Under the pieces are notes generated by a model. The model was not told where the DNA came from. It made no database searches and saw only the letters and a program-made list of their open reading frames with translations. Both the position numbers and the translations under genes were made by a program. Positions 1-11,450 of a stretch of DNA of 64,000 bases are shown here, one piece after another (within the stretch, counting starts at the first letter, position 1; every line of letters starts with the position of its first letter). The stretch comes from Echria macrotheca (Eukaryota; Ascomycota; Sordariomycetes; Sordariales; Schizotheciaceae). The stretch spans positions 62,001 through 126,000 of the forward strand of contig MU839838.1 of assembly GCA_030411725.1 (NCBI GenBank), in the 5' to 3' direction.

Positions 1-696
1 ATAGCGTTTATCTAGCATTTACGGGGGGTATACTGCTACTTTTTTATAATAGCTATTATTGCAGTACTATAATAGCTACATAATAACCATTATGCAATGG
101 CCATCATTTAGCAGAAAAATTCTAGAAAAGTGGGTCCGATTACTGGATTGGGACGTTATTTTAGTGTATATTAGCGTAATACGTGGTGATTAGGGGTAGT
201 GGCTGAGGAAAGTCAGAAACTAGTGCTAAAATCGGTATAACCGATAAAAAAAATGATTCTTGGCGTTTTTGGGCCTGCAATGGTCAGTTGTAATGGTGGC
301 CATTGCCTCCTGGATCAGGCCCTTAATCGGAGGTTTTGTACAGCCGCTGAGGATTCGACTTGAGACTGAATAACTAGAGAGAGAGAGAGAGCCCTTGACA
401 ACCTGAGCCGATGATTCGTTGGTTTTGAACCTGGACCCACCTTCGCATTAGGTAATCACCATCCCGCCAACCGCGGAGCCAAAGCTTCCACCAGTTCAGG
501 TTGCTTGTCGGGATTCCAGCAATCGATTCGAGCTGTCAATTGAGACCCAGCCAACTCGGCGCAACAAGCTACGCCAATTCGACCGAGCCCATTGCTGCCG
601 CCCAGCGATTGACCGTTTGGATCCAGCTCAGCGGAGCCGGCGACCGGCACAGGAAACGACACCTGCTCGAGGTCGAAACCACATCACGACGCCACG
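1..696. other. TA-rich left edge and upstream region of GRIM-19 gene
   Basis: No convincing coding region. Positions 1 to about 250 are strikingly TA-rich, with many TATAATAGCTA-like strings, unlike the GC-rich remainder of the window. This would fit an old repeat-induced point mutation (RIP) relic. A (GA)n microsatellite lies at about 376-391. The part next to 697 is presumably the promoter of the GRIM-19 gene. Confidence 0.5.
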
Positions 697-1428
697 ATGC
701 CACAGGACATGCCGCCCGTTGGCGGCTACGAGGCTGTGCAATACAAGGTTCGTTCACGGATGATTCTTATAGTGGAGCTGTGGATTGGGAATAGTCAGCC
801 TGGTCGTGGGAGGGTGGGAGCGGATGGGAGCGCGAATTGATGGCGAATCTTGGGGATCACTTCCGTGAAGACCGCACGAACCTCTGGGAGAGACGAGTTG
901 TTGGGAGAAGACAGGCGATATCTGGCTTACTGGGGAATATGCGTGTCATCAGAAGCGCCAGTCTAACTAACCATCGTCGCAGCGCAACCTCCCCGCCCGT
1001 GGCTTCCGTCCTGCCACGCTCCTCGCCGGCGCCGGCCTGATCATGGCATACGGCTGGTACCACGTCATCGTGGGTTTGCGAGAGCGAAAGTACGTTTTAT
1101 TACTACGAATTCATCCCTCCACGACAGTCGCCAGGTCAAAAGGCTAACGGAGATGAACACAGTGAACTCGCCCGCGAGAAGATGTGGGGTCGGATTCACC
1201 TCATCCCGGCCCTTCAGGCCGAGGAGGACCGCGATCTTGTCCGGCGACATCTTGCTGACCAGGCGCGCGAGAAGGAGCTGTTGGGGGAGAATTTCAAGGT
1301 GTATAACTCGGATCGGTTCGTCTGCTCCTCCCCGATAATGTTTTGAGATAAGAGGCGTTTACTAATGGGTCGAATACAGATACGTACGACCTACGTTCGC
1401 TGTCACCCCAGGACAGATTACAAAATAA
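697..1428 (+). CDS. NADH:ubiquinone oxidoreductase GRIM-19/NDUFA13 (B16.6) subunit
   Basis: Accessory subunit of mitochondrial respiratory complex I. It is a single-pass inner-membrane protein (family knowledge). Exons 697-747, 983-1089, 1163-1315 and 1380-1428 give 119 residues. The start reads MPQDMPPVGGYEAVQYK, the hallmark N-terminus of fungal GRIM-19. It is followed by a basic stretch (RNLPARGFRP), a hydrophobic helix (about residues 25-44) and a charged matrix-type tail that ends in RPTFAVTPGQITK. Introns are 235, 73 and 64 nt; the first is the longest in the window. Introns 1 and 3 both use the unusual donor GTTCGT, yet the reading frame and conserved sequence close perfectly across them. 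The family assignment is firm; the exact splice sites rest on reading alone. Confidence 0.93.
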
Positions 1429-2315
1429 GTGGTGCTGGGGGGTCGTGGGAGCAAAGGTTGGGCGCGGTCCGGCTACGAGATGGGACTTGCGACTAAGGAG
1501 GAGAAAGAGTGTATATATGTACTCTGGCTGTAGCCCAGTATTGTTCAGCATTCTGGATGGCAAATGTGCAAGATGTGAAATCTCGGAGTGATTGTGGTTA
1601 GTGGTGCATGCCCTTCTGGGAAGAACGGAGGGTTTCAGCATAAGCTCTGCCCAGTCCTACCATCCTTCACCATGAACAAGTCTAGATCCACAGGCATTGT
1701 TTCCTATGTCCTCGATTCCTCGGGTAGCACGTCTTCGAGCAATACATACCCTCCGTATTGAGGTAGGTATCGAAGCCCCAGGAAAGAAATGCAGAACGTA
1801 GTGCAGCAAGATGTCCATCAGATCCTCACCAGTTATAGGGGACGAGACGAAACGTCAAACCCCGTGCCCAAGTCGACTCCGCTCACCGGTAACTAGTTCT
1901 GTGGATTCTATATCCCACGGCGCACGAAATCGTATCAGCTGGCATGTCATACCATCGGGGTTTCCGGGCGCGGTGGACGCCGGAAGTGGCAACGACAACA
2001 AAGAAGTTTTGATGCTCATGTCGGGACGTGACTCGAGCAACCGTTGAAAGACACCATCAACAAGGTGGTGCAACAAAGCAATCCAGGGACCGGTACCGGC
2101 AACATCTGGTAAAAAAATCCCGGATCCGGGACCGCCAAGCCGGCCGCCGAGATCAAATGTGGAAACAGATTGCATCAATTCGGTATCACCTCGTAAACAT
2201 TACAACACCCATCCAAACCAGCCCAGTCATGATGTACATAGCCCCGCCTTGTCCAAATGCCCGTCTGCCGTAACCCAAGCGCCACGCCAACAAGTTATCC
2301 GCCAAATGTGTACAC
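1429..2315. other. Intergenic region between convergent GRIM-19 and condensin genes
   Basis: 887 bases with no supported gene. It holds the 3' ends of two converging transcripts. An AGGTAGGTAT motif, one of the recurrent intergenic elements of this window, lies at about 1761-1770. Confidence 0.6.
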
Positions 2316-5300
2316 TCAAGCAGCCGCCTGAACAAGCTTGAAGCCTTCCGACACAACCTTGGTGATATCCTCGTTCTTGTGCTGCAAGAGCCCAAGCGCG
2401 AAGGCGACATCGTTCCATTGCCTCTCGGTATCGCAACGCGCCAGACGCGCGGCCAGCTTCTCGGCCAGCTGTTTGGCATGTTTGTCCTGCAATGTCTTCG
2501 TAAGCACATGTCAGCGTGGGTTGGCCAGGGGTAAGTACCTTTTCGACAAATCCGAGCAAGAATCGCACAATTCTCCGGAAGCTCTCCTCCTCCAGCTCCT
2601 TCTCGGCTGACAGCAAGCTGAACATATCGACAAAGTGGTTGTACACCGCGTTGTCCTTGGTGCTCAACTCGGTGAAGAACATGCGAGCCAGGTCGGCAAT
2701 TCGCTTGTCCTCGTCCTCCAGGCACTTGGCCATCTCTCCCAGCTGGCCCTTGACCTTGACTTGGCCCGCGAGGATAAGGAAGGTCAGAGTCATCAAGCAT
2801 GTACGCTTAACCGAAGGCTCGGGATCGGCAAGGCGACGGTACAGGAAGTCCGTGTTCTCGTCGATGAGATGATTGAAGCAGACAGCCATATCGCCGAGAG
2901 CAATGACAGCATTGCTGCGCACCGTCGCATCCGTTGAGCGCTCCATGATAGTAATGAGCAGGGGAAGGTTGGCTTCACAGTACTCAGAAGACACACACAT
3001 CAGCTTTGCGAGGCAGAGTGTTGCGGCTTGCTGCAGTCCCCTGTCCTTGTACGTCGTGTTGCTTGCACAGATCTCGCTAACCATGGGTCCAAACATGGCG
3101 AGCAGAGAGTTTGGTCCGTAGAGCAGCTCACGTTCGCGGATATGCGCCATGGCTTCGGTGAAATCGTCCTCAGAGGTACCTCCAATCAGGTCAAGCTCGT
3201 CACCCTCCTCCTCCTTTGGCTTCTCCTTGACCTGGGCCGACGATTTGCGGCTGGACGTGCTCGCGGCGAGCTCCTTGGCAGCCTGGGCGCTCTTCTCCTT
3301 CTCCTGCTTCCGGCGCTTGAAGTCCAGCTCGCAAAGTTCGAGGTGCACGATTTGTTTGATGGCGACATGCCCGACGATGAACAGAAGTTGAGACAGAGCA
3401 ATGGCATTGCCCTTCTTTTGCTTCTTGACGGGGCTCGTCGGCACCTGTTGAGTCAGACCCATGACGGTGATGTCGTCAGACTCGCCCGGGTTTGTGCTCG
3501 GCACCTGCTGAGTCTCATCTCGAGAGCTTGGTCGCGATGTCTGTGGTGAGAATACTGCTCGCGTCTTACGTCGGATAATCTCCGAGCAGAGGACATCCGG
3601 ATGCCTTGAGAGGGCGTAGATGGCGTTAATGGCCTGTTCGGCAACCCCATACCACTCCTTGCTCTCCGATGGAACCTCGGTAATCGCGGCGAGCTTGAGG
3701 AGAACGGCGTGTTCGTTTGGCAATCGCGAGAACTTGACCGCAGAGTCCTTAGCCTGACGGCTAGTCGGGTTAATACGCCGAAGGGCGACGCAGGTGAATT
3801 TGGCAAGCTGCAGGTCGGCGCGCCCATGGGGCCCGAGTCCAGTGCGAAGCATGGTCTCCATTTCTCCCACGACGATTTCCGGGTTAGCGGTGGCGAGCAT
3901 GCCCAGGACGATGATGGCCCCCCGCCTCTGTGTCCGAGAAATCTCGCGTTTCTGGACACCATACACCTGCCACAATTTGGAAATGACAATGTCCGGGATC
4001 AGACCGCTCTTCATCATGGTGCTCAACAGCTGCTCCAACGATGTAAGCTCGGCCGGGGTGGCCCCGAATGTCAGGCTGATCATGTTGCGAGCAATGTAGT
4101 TGGCCGCGTCGTTCGGACTAAAGGAGTCGGGTGCCTCGAAGAACAGGCGCTTGTAGCACTCGATGAGGTGTGTCTGGACGCCCTTGCCCTCGTCGCTGTT
4201 GCCCTTGGTCCAGATGAGCCTCAACATGCGACGGATGCCGACTTTGTTCTGCTCAATATTGTAGGCGTCGCCGATTTCGAAATAGTCCATGGCCTCGATG
4301 ACTTCGCTCTTGTTCTTGGAACCCAACAGCTGGCAGACGGTACCAGTTGCTTCGTGGAGCACATCAATGAACTTGAGGGCCTCCGAGTAGTATCGTTTTG
4401 TGAGCGTCAGCTTCTCGATGGCCTCCGAAGTTGCCGCTTCTTCCTGGGCTTTCCGGATTGCCTCTATCTTCTGTTCGTCTGTCATTTCCGATGGCTGCTT
4501 CTTCGGAGACTCGATCTGCGTGGCATCATCAAGCAGCGCTTGGTCCACAGTGGTGTTGCCTTTGTCACCATCCAGCCCCGGAGCATCAACTGGTGGCTTG
4601 AGAGCATTGAGTTCAGCTTCAACCTTTTCCAGCCGCTCCTGCCAGTCTTTCCTCGCCAACTGCGCACCATGCAAAGCAGTAAACGGATGGGTGCGAATCA
4701 GCGTGCCCAACAGCTTGATCGCGTTTCTGCGCACGTGGCTGCTCTTGTCTTCGAGGCTCCGGCAAGCGAGTTCGGCGGCGCGCTGCCTTCGCTTCGGGAA
4801 TTTCTGGTCCAGATCGCAGAGTTTGACATAGACTTGAATCGTCCTGCAGCGGCAATACGGGTTAATATCCAGGAAGCGCTCCTCCAAGACGTCGAAAAAC
4901 GCATTCATTTGCGTCTTGTGGTTCTCTCCCCGGTCGTCCGACTTGCTCAGATGCGCGAGCATGTTTCCGAAGACCTCAATGAGCGCCGATCGAAGAGTGT
5001 ATGACTCACTATCAAGCTGTTTGGCCAAGAGGGTCACCTGTTTGATGACAATCCTCGGGGCCAACTCGGAGAGCTTGATCATGAACGTCGACACCGATTT
5101 TGGACCCTTGTTGTCGTTGCTGTTGAACTCCTTGTTGCTGAGTTCGCGCAGGATTTCGTCTGCGAGCTGCGGATAATCGTACTGTTCCGCCAGGATGTGA
5201 AGGAACTCCGCCATAGGCTCGGACAAATGTTCAAAGTATGTCAGGTTCTGGACGATCGATACCTGAGCCGCTGGGAGAAGTTAGCAAAGTGAAGACCTAG

Positions 5301-6209
5301 AAGCAGTATAGAAGTCTCCGCACCATATCCGTGGCCGTGATGCTTCACAGCAATACACAGGACCTTGAAGGTGTGCATGCGGATGCTAGTGTTCTTGACG
5401 CGCTGTTCGCTCTCCAGAATCATGTAGACAGGACGAGTCAGCAGGCCAATGAAGGTGTCGCGCTCCGATGTCGTCAAGAAGATTTTTCCGAGCTTGAGCC
5501 TCAGAACTTTGCACATGGTGCTGAGCGCCGACTCCAGCTGTGTCGAGGAGTCCCAGCTGCCATCCTTCGCTGCGCCGGCATCCTTCTTGCCCTTGGGTTT
5601 CCCCCGACCGCGCGTTGGAACCGTCGCCGATGACTTTTCCGCTGCCTTGGTTTCTACCGCAGCAATGGTCCACTGGAGCAGGAAACCGTATATCTCGAGC
5701 AGCTGCTTGTGGTGCGCAACAAGCTCCTGTTCGTCTGATTCAAGATCGTGGTGAATGACGTCGGCTTCGGCAGCGAGTCCGGAGGTGATCAGGTCGAATA
5801 TCTTGCTAAGGGCGTGCGCCGAAAGGAAAGACGTGTACCTAGATTTAGAAAACAGTTTAGAAACATGCTTCTTACAATGCCGACTTGTTATGGAAAGACG
5901 AGAGCTACGCCGGCGACGGGGCGTCAAGCCCCCCTCGGGCAAGAGAGAAGGGGTAGAAGAGACGGATGCACACTTTAGCAGGAACTGTAACGAGTCAAAG
6001 ATCTGGCTCCGCATGATCGCATCCGGATTCTCGGCGACGGCGTCAACAATCGGGTTGAGGACGGCGTTGACAACACCATTGTCGGTAAGCGACTCGGGGT
6101 CATTTTCGCAATCCACCAAACTCCCTTCGGCTTCGGGAGTCGGAATGGCGGCAGGGTCGCTCATATAATGCTTGAGCGCATCGTTGATGTCGAAGGTGAT
6201 GGTGTCCAT
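2316..6209 (-). CDS. cnd1: Condensin complex subunit 1 (CAP-D2/Cnd1/Ycs4)
   Basis: HEAT-repeat regulatory subunit of condensin, which compacts mitotic chromosomes together with the SMC2/SMC4 pair. Exons in transcription order are 6209-5974, 5838-5324, 5270-2539 and 2486-2316, coding 1217 residues, close to the usual fungal length. The N-terminus (MDTITFDINDALKHYM...) is the condensin-1 N-terminal region, followed by HEAT repeats. The conserved Cnd1 block (about residues 930-1160) runs from LLAMFGPMVSEICASN through SNAVIALGDMAVCFNHLIDE. An acidic, Lys-rich low-complexity insert (GDELDLIGGTSEDD and flanks) precedes it. Introns are 135, 53 and 52 nt, and each junction restores continuous family-like sequence (for example FLLK-YTSFL and FVEK-DKHAK). 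It is divergently transcribed from CDC7. Several long antisense ORFs inside it are shadows. Confidence 0.95.
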
Positions 6210-6805
6210 CGCGGACGACCAACCGGGAGGGGTTCGGAGGGGTGGTCGGGTGTCGAGAACAAGCAAAAGCGCTCAAGGAAAAGTGCGCAGGCCGACGATG
6301 CGAACGGTAGTCAAGATTTGTGCAGATTGCCGACTGCCTGCAGGCGCATTTGTAGGCGTTGCGAGCCGATGCAGGACGTGGTTTTGTCGATATTGGATTT
6401 GGTGTTGAGTCTCCCCTCATCAGCAGCGAATGCGACTGCGACTGCCACTTTTGCGACCGACAATTTGGGTGGGGGGGCCGTGGCAACGGCGCATTTGTTT
6501 GTTGACTCTCCGGCTGACGCGCGCCCCGGATTGGTGCGCAGTCAGGCCAATTCCGCGTTCTGGCCCGTGCGGCACCCCTCGTGCCCCTCCCCCATCATTT
6601 GCACTCGAGTTCCAGCGTCCGAAAAACTGCAGACGGCACACCACATTGATACCCACCAATCTCTGCGAATAAATTACGTTCCTGCTGTTTGCTTATTCGA
6701 TTGAAGTTTTTCCTTTGGCGTCTCGGAGGGTGTGGTTTCTAGGGGGCTTGGGCGCGAACGACGGCGGCATTTCGAATTTTCGTCCAAGTCGTCTGGTGAT
6801 CCAAG
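6210..6805. promoter_or_regulatory. Shared divergent promoter of condensin subunit and CDC7
   Basis: 596 bases between the start codons of two cell-cycle genes that face away from each other. CCAAT-type pentamers (ATTGG/CCAAT) occur at about 6531 and 6547, and a GACGCGCGC stretch at about 6515 is close to, but not, the ACGCGT MluI box. No ORF is supported here. Shared control is inferred from the arrangement only. Confidence 0.5.
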
Positions 6806-8291
6806 ATGAACTGGTTCGACAGGGCTCCGGATAAATGTTTCGCGATTCACGAAGATGCGTCCTCGACTCAAGATACCGATATGAGCGAACAGGCTGGCCC
6901 TGAAGACGATTATGAAGAAACTGGCGAGGGGATCGAGGGCGCCGACGACGAGGATTCCGACTATTCAGACAGCTCGGACGACAATGCGGTCGACGACAAC
7001 ACGCAGCACGAGATGGAGAATCTCCAGAGGGCGTTTCATGGATTCACGAACATGTATCGGCTGATCAAGCGCATTGGCGAAGGTAACGCATCCGTCCGTC
7101 TCCCTCAATGCCCAGCTCACGCCGCCGCCAGGTACATTCTCCACCGTCTACAAGGCCGAAGACCTGCGTTATGACCACTACGACAACTCGTGGGACATTG
7201 AGAAGGACAGCGAGAAGTGGTCACCTCCGCCCCTCAAGAGCTACCCGAGCACCAACACTTCGAGTATGACGATGGGCGGAAGTTTACCAGACTTCGACCA
7301 GCGACGGCGGAAACGCAAGTATGTGGCCATCAAGAAGATCACCGTCACGTCTTCTCCCACGCGTATCCTGAATGAGCTGGAGCTGCTCCACGATCTTCGC
7401 AACTGTCCATCCGTCTGTCCCCTGATCACGGCATTTCGATCCACAGACCAGGTGGTCGCCATCCTCCCTTACTTCCGCCACGCCGACTTCCGGACGTACT
7501 TCCGCAACATGACGGTTTCAGATACGGCCATCTATCTGCGCTCCCTGTTCACTGCTTTGTCGTTTGTGCACGACCGCAACATCCTGCACCGTGATATCAA
7601 GCCGACCAATTTTCTCTATGACCCCTCTCGCCGTCGCGGCGTCCTTGTCGATTTTGGCCTAGCAGAACGAGAAGGCACCGACTGCAAGTCATGTATGTGT
7701 CACGACGATCCTCTGCTCCGGAAATCGCGGCTCCGGGCTGCGCACGATGCAAACGGTGCACCACACAACGGGTATCCCAAGCAGGACACGCGGCCTGCCC
7801 GGAGAGCCAACCGTGCCGGTACCCGCGGATTCCGCGCACCCGAAGTTCTCTTCAAATGCACCGAGCAGACGACCAAGATTGACATCTGGAGTGTAGGCGT
7901 CATCTTGTTGACCATCCTGTCGCGCCGATTTCCATTCTTCAATTCGGCAGATGATGTCGAGGCCATGATCGAAATTGCCACGATATTTGGCCAGAAGCGG
8001 ATGCGATCCGCTGCCCAGCTTCATGGTTGCATGTTTGAGACGACTATTCCCACAATTGGCACCACAGGGTTTAGCCTGGAGCGCATCATCCTTTGGAGCA
8101 CATGCCGGAGCGATACTGGTGAGGAACTGACGCCGGATGAGAAGACCGCTGTGTCATTTCTTTACAGGTGCCTGGACCTCGATCCTGGCCGGAGAATCAG
8201 CGCCGAGGAAGCGTTGCGACACGAGTTTCTTCGCGAGAGGAGTGTGGATCTCGGAGCCGAGGAAGAGGAGATGGATATCTTGGCCGTCTAA
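6806..8291 (+). CDS. cdc7: Cdc7/Hsk1 (DDK) serine-threonine kinase
   Basis: Catalytic subunit of Dbf4-dependent kinase, which phosphorylates the MCM helicase to fire replication origins. Exons 6806-7082 and 7132-8291 (49-nt intron) give 478 residues. After an acidic N-terminus (about residues 30-70, rich in D, E and S) comes the glycine loop GEGTFSTVYK (91-100). The ATP-binding Lys is K160 in VAIKKI, the catalytic loop is HRDIKPTNF (245-253) and the DFG motif is at 267-269. A Cdc7-like kinase insert follows DFG before the TRGFRAPEVLFK activation segment. The junction GGCGAAG/GTACA rebuilds the glycine loop, which confirms the splice. The long insert between the glycine loop and the lysine, and the short C-terminal tail, also fit Cdc7 rather than casein kinases. 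CHL1 follows about 300 bases downstream on the same strand. Confidence 0.93.
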
Positions 8292-8461
8292 GCGGCACAG
8301 CATGCCTGGTGTTTCGGTGTTTGGAGGATCCAGTGTACAATAGGCCGGCGAGCGGGTGGTGTTCAGGTTTATCTTGTTGCATTGTGTACATATAGACCAA
8401 TACAATTTGTGTTCGTCCTGGAGCCGAGTGCCATGCCCCTTTTCGCGTGGGCACGTGACGT

Positions 8462-8467
8462 ACGCGT
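8462..8467. promoter_or_regulatory. Candidate MluI cell-cycle box (ACGCGT) upstream of CHL1
   Basis: ACGCGT within TACGCGTTTT, about 124 bases before the CHL1 start codon. In yeasts this is the core recognised by the MBF/DSC1 G1-S transcription factor. The position fits a promoter element, but a six-base match alone is weak evidence. Confidence 0.4.
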
Positions 8468-8590
8468 TTTGCCACAAGTGATCGCGACGGCGCATTCCGT
8501 CCGACTTCTTGAAGCAAACACAACTAACCACAACCTTACTTTTATCAACTCTGCTTGGAGAGAACCGGAGTAGCAATACCATTTCCACCG

Positions 8591-11450
8591 ATGACATTGA
8601 AAGCATCGGATCCTGAAGGCCATGACGCCTCGCAGCTCGACTTTCACCATCCATTCACGCCATACGATGTGCAACTCGAGTTTATGAGAACTGCTTATGG
8701 GGTGTTGGAGAAGGGAAATGGCCAGGTGGGAATCTTGGAAAGCCCCACCGGAACAGTAGGTGTCAGCCCCTCATTTCTAATGTTGAAGTGGTGCTGATTG
8801 TTGGACAAGGGCAAATCGCTGTCGCTAATCTGCTCGGTGCTCACTTGGCTGCGCAACCACAAGCGGACCAGCTATGAAGCCTCCTGCAAAGCTGCCACCA
8901 AAGGCATGGAGAATGAGCCCGAGTGGATGGTCGAGACGGCGCTTCGTCGCAAGCGAGAAGAGCTAGCGAAAAAGTGGGAGGAAAGAGAGGCGCAACTGGA
9001 GAAGATTCGAGAGCAGGAAAAGCTGCAAGAGCAAAGAGGGAGACTCAGCAAGAGGCAGCGGCTCGACGACGGAGGCTCACGGCTCAGGATGAAAAAGAAC
9101 GAGGCAGACGAAGATGCCGAGTTCCTAGTCGCCGACCGAGATGACAATGATGCCGACGGCGCCTCCGATGACCCCTACAAGCATCTCAGCAAAGAGACGA
9201 GGCTGCTAATGTCAAAGGTCGGCTTGGGAGGCGGCATCAGGGCCGAAGAGGAGGACGTCCAGGCAGAAGACGAGATCAAGGTGCGCGCTCTGATTATCTG
9301 GTGGGTACACGCAAACTGACTTGTATGCACCAGGTTTACTACACATCTCGAACGCACTCGCAACTGACGCAGTTCATTTCTGAATTACGACGGCCCACTT
9401 TCCCACCATCTATACCGGGTGATCTCGTGGCGACGAGAAAGACCGGCCAAGAGCGTTCGGCCGCCGAAACCATCAAGGAAGTGCCACTCTCATCACGCCA
9501 AAAACTCTGCATCAATCCCTCGGTGTCCAAGCTCGGATCACTCGCCGCCATCAACGACCGATGCACCGAACTTCAACAGGCCAAATCAGAAAAGAAGTGT
9601 CCATACATGCCCAACGCTGAAAATATTGCCAAGACTCATCAGTTCAGAGACACAGTCCTAGCCACGGTACCGGATATCGAAGACTTGTACCGTATCGGGA
9701 ATGACTTGAAAGTTTGTCCGTACTATGCCTCGCGAACGGCTATTCCTGGCGCCGAGGTGATTACTCTGCCGTATCCCCTCCTTCTGCAACAAAGCGCCAG
9801 GGAAGCGCTCGGGATCAAGCTGGAAGGGAATATTGTTGTTATCGACGAAGCGCACAACATCATGGACGCGGTTGCAAATGTTCACGCAGCGGGGATCACC
9901 CTTTCGGATTTGAGGAGGGCACGGCAGATGCTCGCAGTCTACGTTAAGCGGTTTGGTAAGAAGCTGAAAGGCGAGAACCGCGTCATGGTAGCGCAGGTTG
10001 GAAAGGTGGTGGAATCGCTCCGCGAGTGGCTCATCGCCGCATTCGAAAGCGGTGTAAGATCAATGTCTCAATGACGCGGCCAGGGGCTAACTGCAAACAT
10101 CAGGTCCAGCATGGAATCGCAGACCCTGCGGAAATTCTCAGAGCCAGGGGCGCAGACCAGCTCAACTTGTATGAGCTCGTCCATTACATCCAGGAGTCGA
10201 AGCTAGCCTACAAAATCGAGAGCTATGCCAACCATATCGAAGAACAGGACTCTGAGTCAGCGCAGCACAAGTCAAGTCCGTCGACTCCAGTTCTGCACAT
10301 CTTGGTCTCATTTCTGATGGCACTCACAAACCTGAGCACCGAAGGGCGCATCTTTTTTGAGAAGATTCCGGGACCACCTCCTGATATCAAGCTCTCCTAT
10401 CTGCTGCTGTCACCAACCCACGCGTTCTCGTCTATCGCGTCGAGTGCACGAGCGGTTATCCTCGCGGGTGGGACCATGTCACCATTCGACGACTACAAAG
10501 CCCATCTCTTCCCGAACCTTGATCCGGGAAAGATCACAACCCTGAGTTGCGGGCATGTGATTCCATCCTCTAATCTCTGCGTGTGGACGCTTACCTCGAC
10601 ACGTCCTCTGTCATCTGGAGGCATGAGTGGCGCGGCGCCGGATCTGTTTGAATTCAGCTTTCAAAAGCGGAGCGACCGAGCCATGATGCAACAGCTCGGC
10701 GCGGCTGTCCTCAACATATGTTCCGTCGTGCCTGACGGCGTAGTCGTCTTCTTCCCAAGCTACGGGTACCTGGACGAACTTGTGAGTGTGTGGCAGACCG
10801 CGAGCGGGCCCGTAGCGAAGACAGTATGGGAGCGACTGGCGGCCAAGAAGACGGTCTTTCGGGAGACGAAGGGAGGTTCCAGTGACGAAACTCTACAGAG
10901 CTATACGAAGGCAATCCTTGACCCCGACGTTCCGAAAGATGGGAAGCGCACGCAGAATGGTGCTCTCTTGCTGAGTGTTGTCGGCGGCAAGATGAGCGAG
11001 GGTATCAACTTCTCTGACCGACTTGGGCGCTGTGTTGTTATTGTAGGACTGCCATATCCGAACATCCACTCGCCCGACTGGAAAGCCCGTATCGAGTATA
11101 TCCAGTCGTCGACGATGACACGGCTGACAGAACCAACCACGAATCCGGACGGATCCCAAGCCAAGGCCATGAGTCGGGAGGAAGCTCAAGTCCTAGCTAA
11201 ACAGGCTTCCAGGGACTTCTACGAGAACGCCTGCATGCGCGCGGTCAACCAGAGTATCGGGCGGGCCATCCGGCACATGAACGACTACGCGGCAATTGTG
11301 CTAGTCGACCGGAGGTTCGGGACCGAGAGGATCAGGGGCAAACTGCCCGGATGGATCCGGAATGGGATGGTGGAAGGAAGTGAATCGAAAGGCCTTCCAG
11401 GGCTGATGGGTTCGTTGAACATGTTCTTCAGGGCCAAAAAGGGCTGTTAA
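8591..11450 (+). CDS. chl1: Chl1/DDX11-type Fe-S DNA helicase
   Basis: XPD-family 5'-3' helicase needed for sister-chromatid cohesion (family knowledge). Exons 8591-8755, 8810-9280, 9334-10053 and 10104-11450 code 900 residues. The Q-motif region (HHPFTPYDVQLEFM) leads into Walker A SPTGTGKS (51-58), rebuilt across intron 1. A long charged Glu/Lys insert (about 85-150) is typical of Chl1. Four cysteines (C271, C289, C301, C340) fit the Fe-S cluster. The DEAH box is VIDEAHN (383-386). C-terminal motifs include LAGGTMSPFDDY, VVGGKMSEGINFSDRLGR and the arginine finger region QSIGRAIRH. Introns are 54, 53 and 50 nt. A TTG 36 bases upstream extends the frame, but ATG 8591 is preferred. Confidence 0.94.

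Noticed and set aside
3709..5004. 431-codon plus-strand ORF
   Set aside because: It lies wholly antisense to the condensin subunit, which has clear homology. No domain is visible; it is a coding shadow.
8555..8590. Upstream non-ATG extension of CHL1
   Set aside because: It depends on a TTG start; the ATG at 8591 gives a normal N-terminus.
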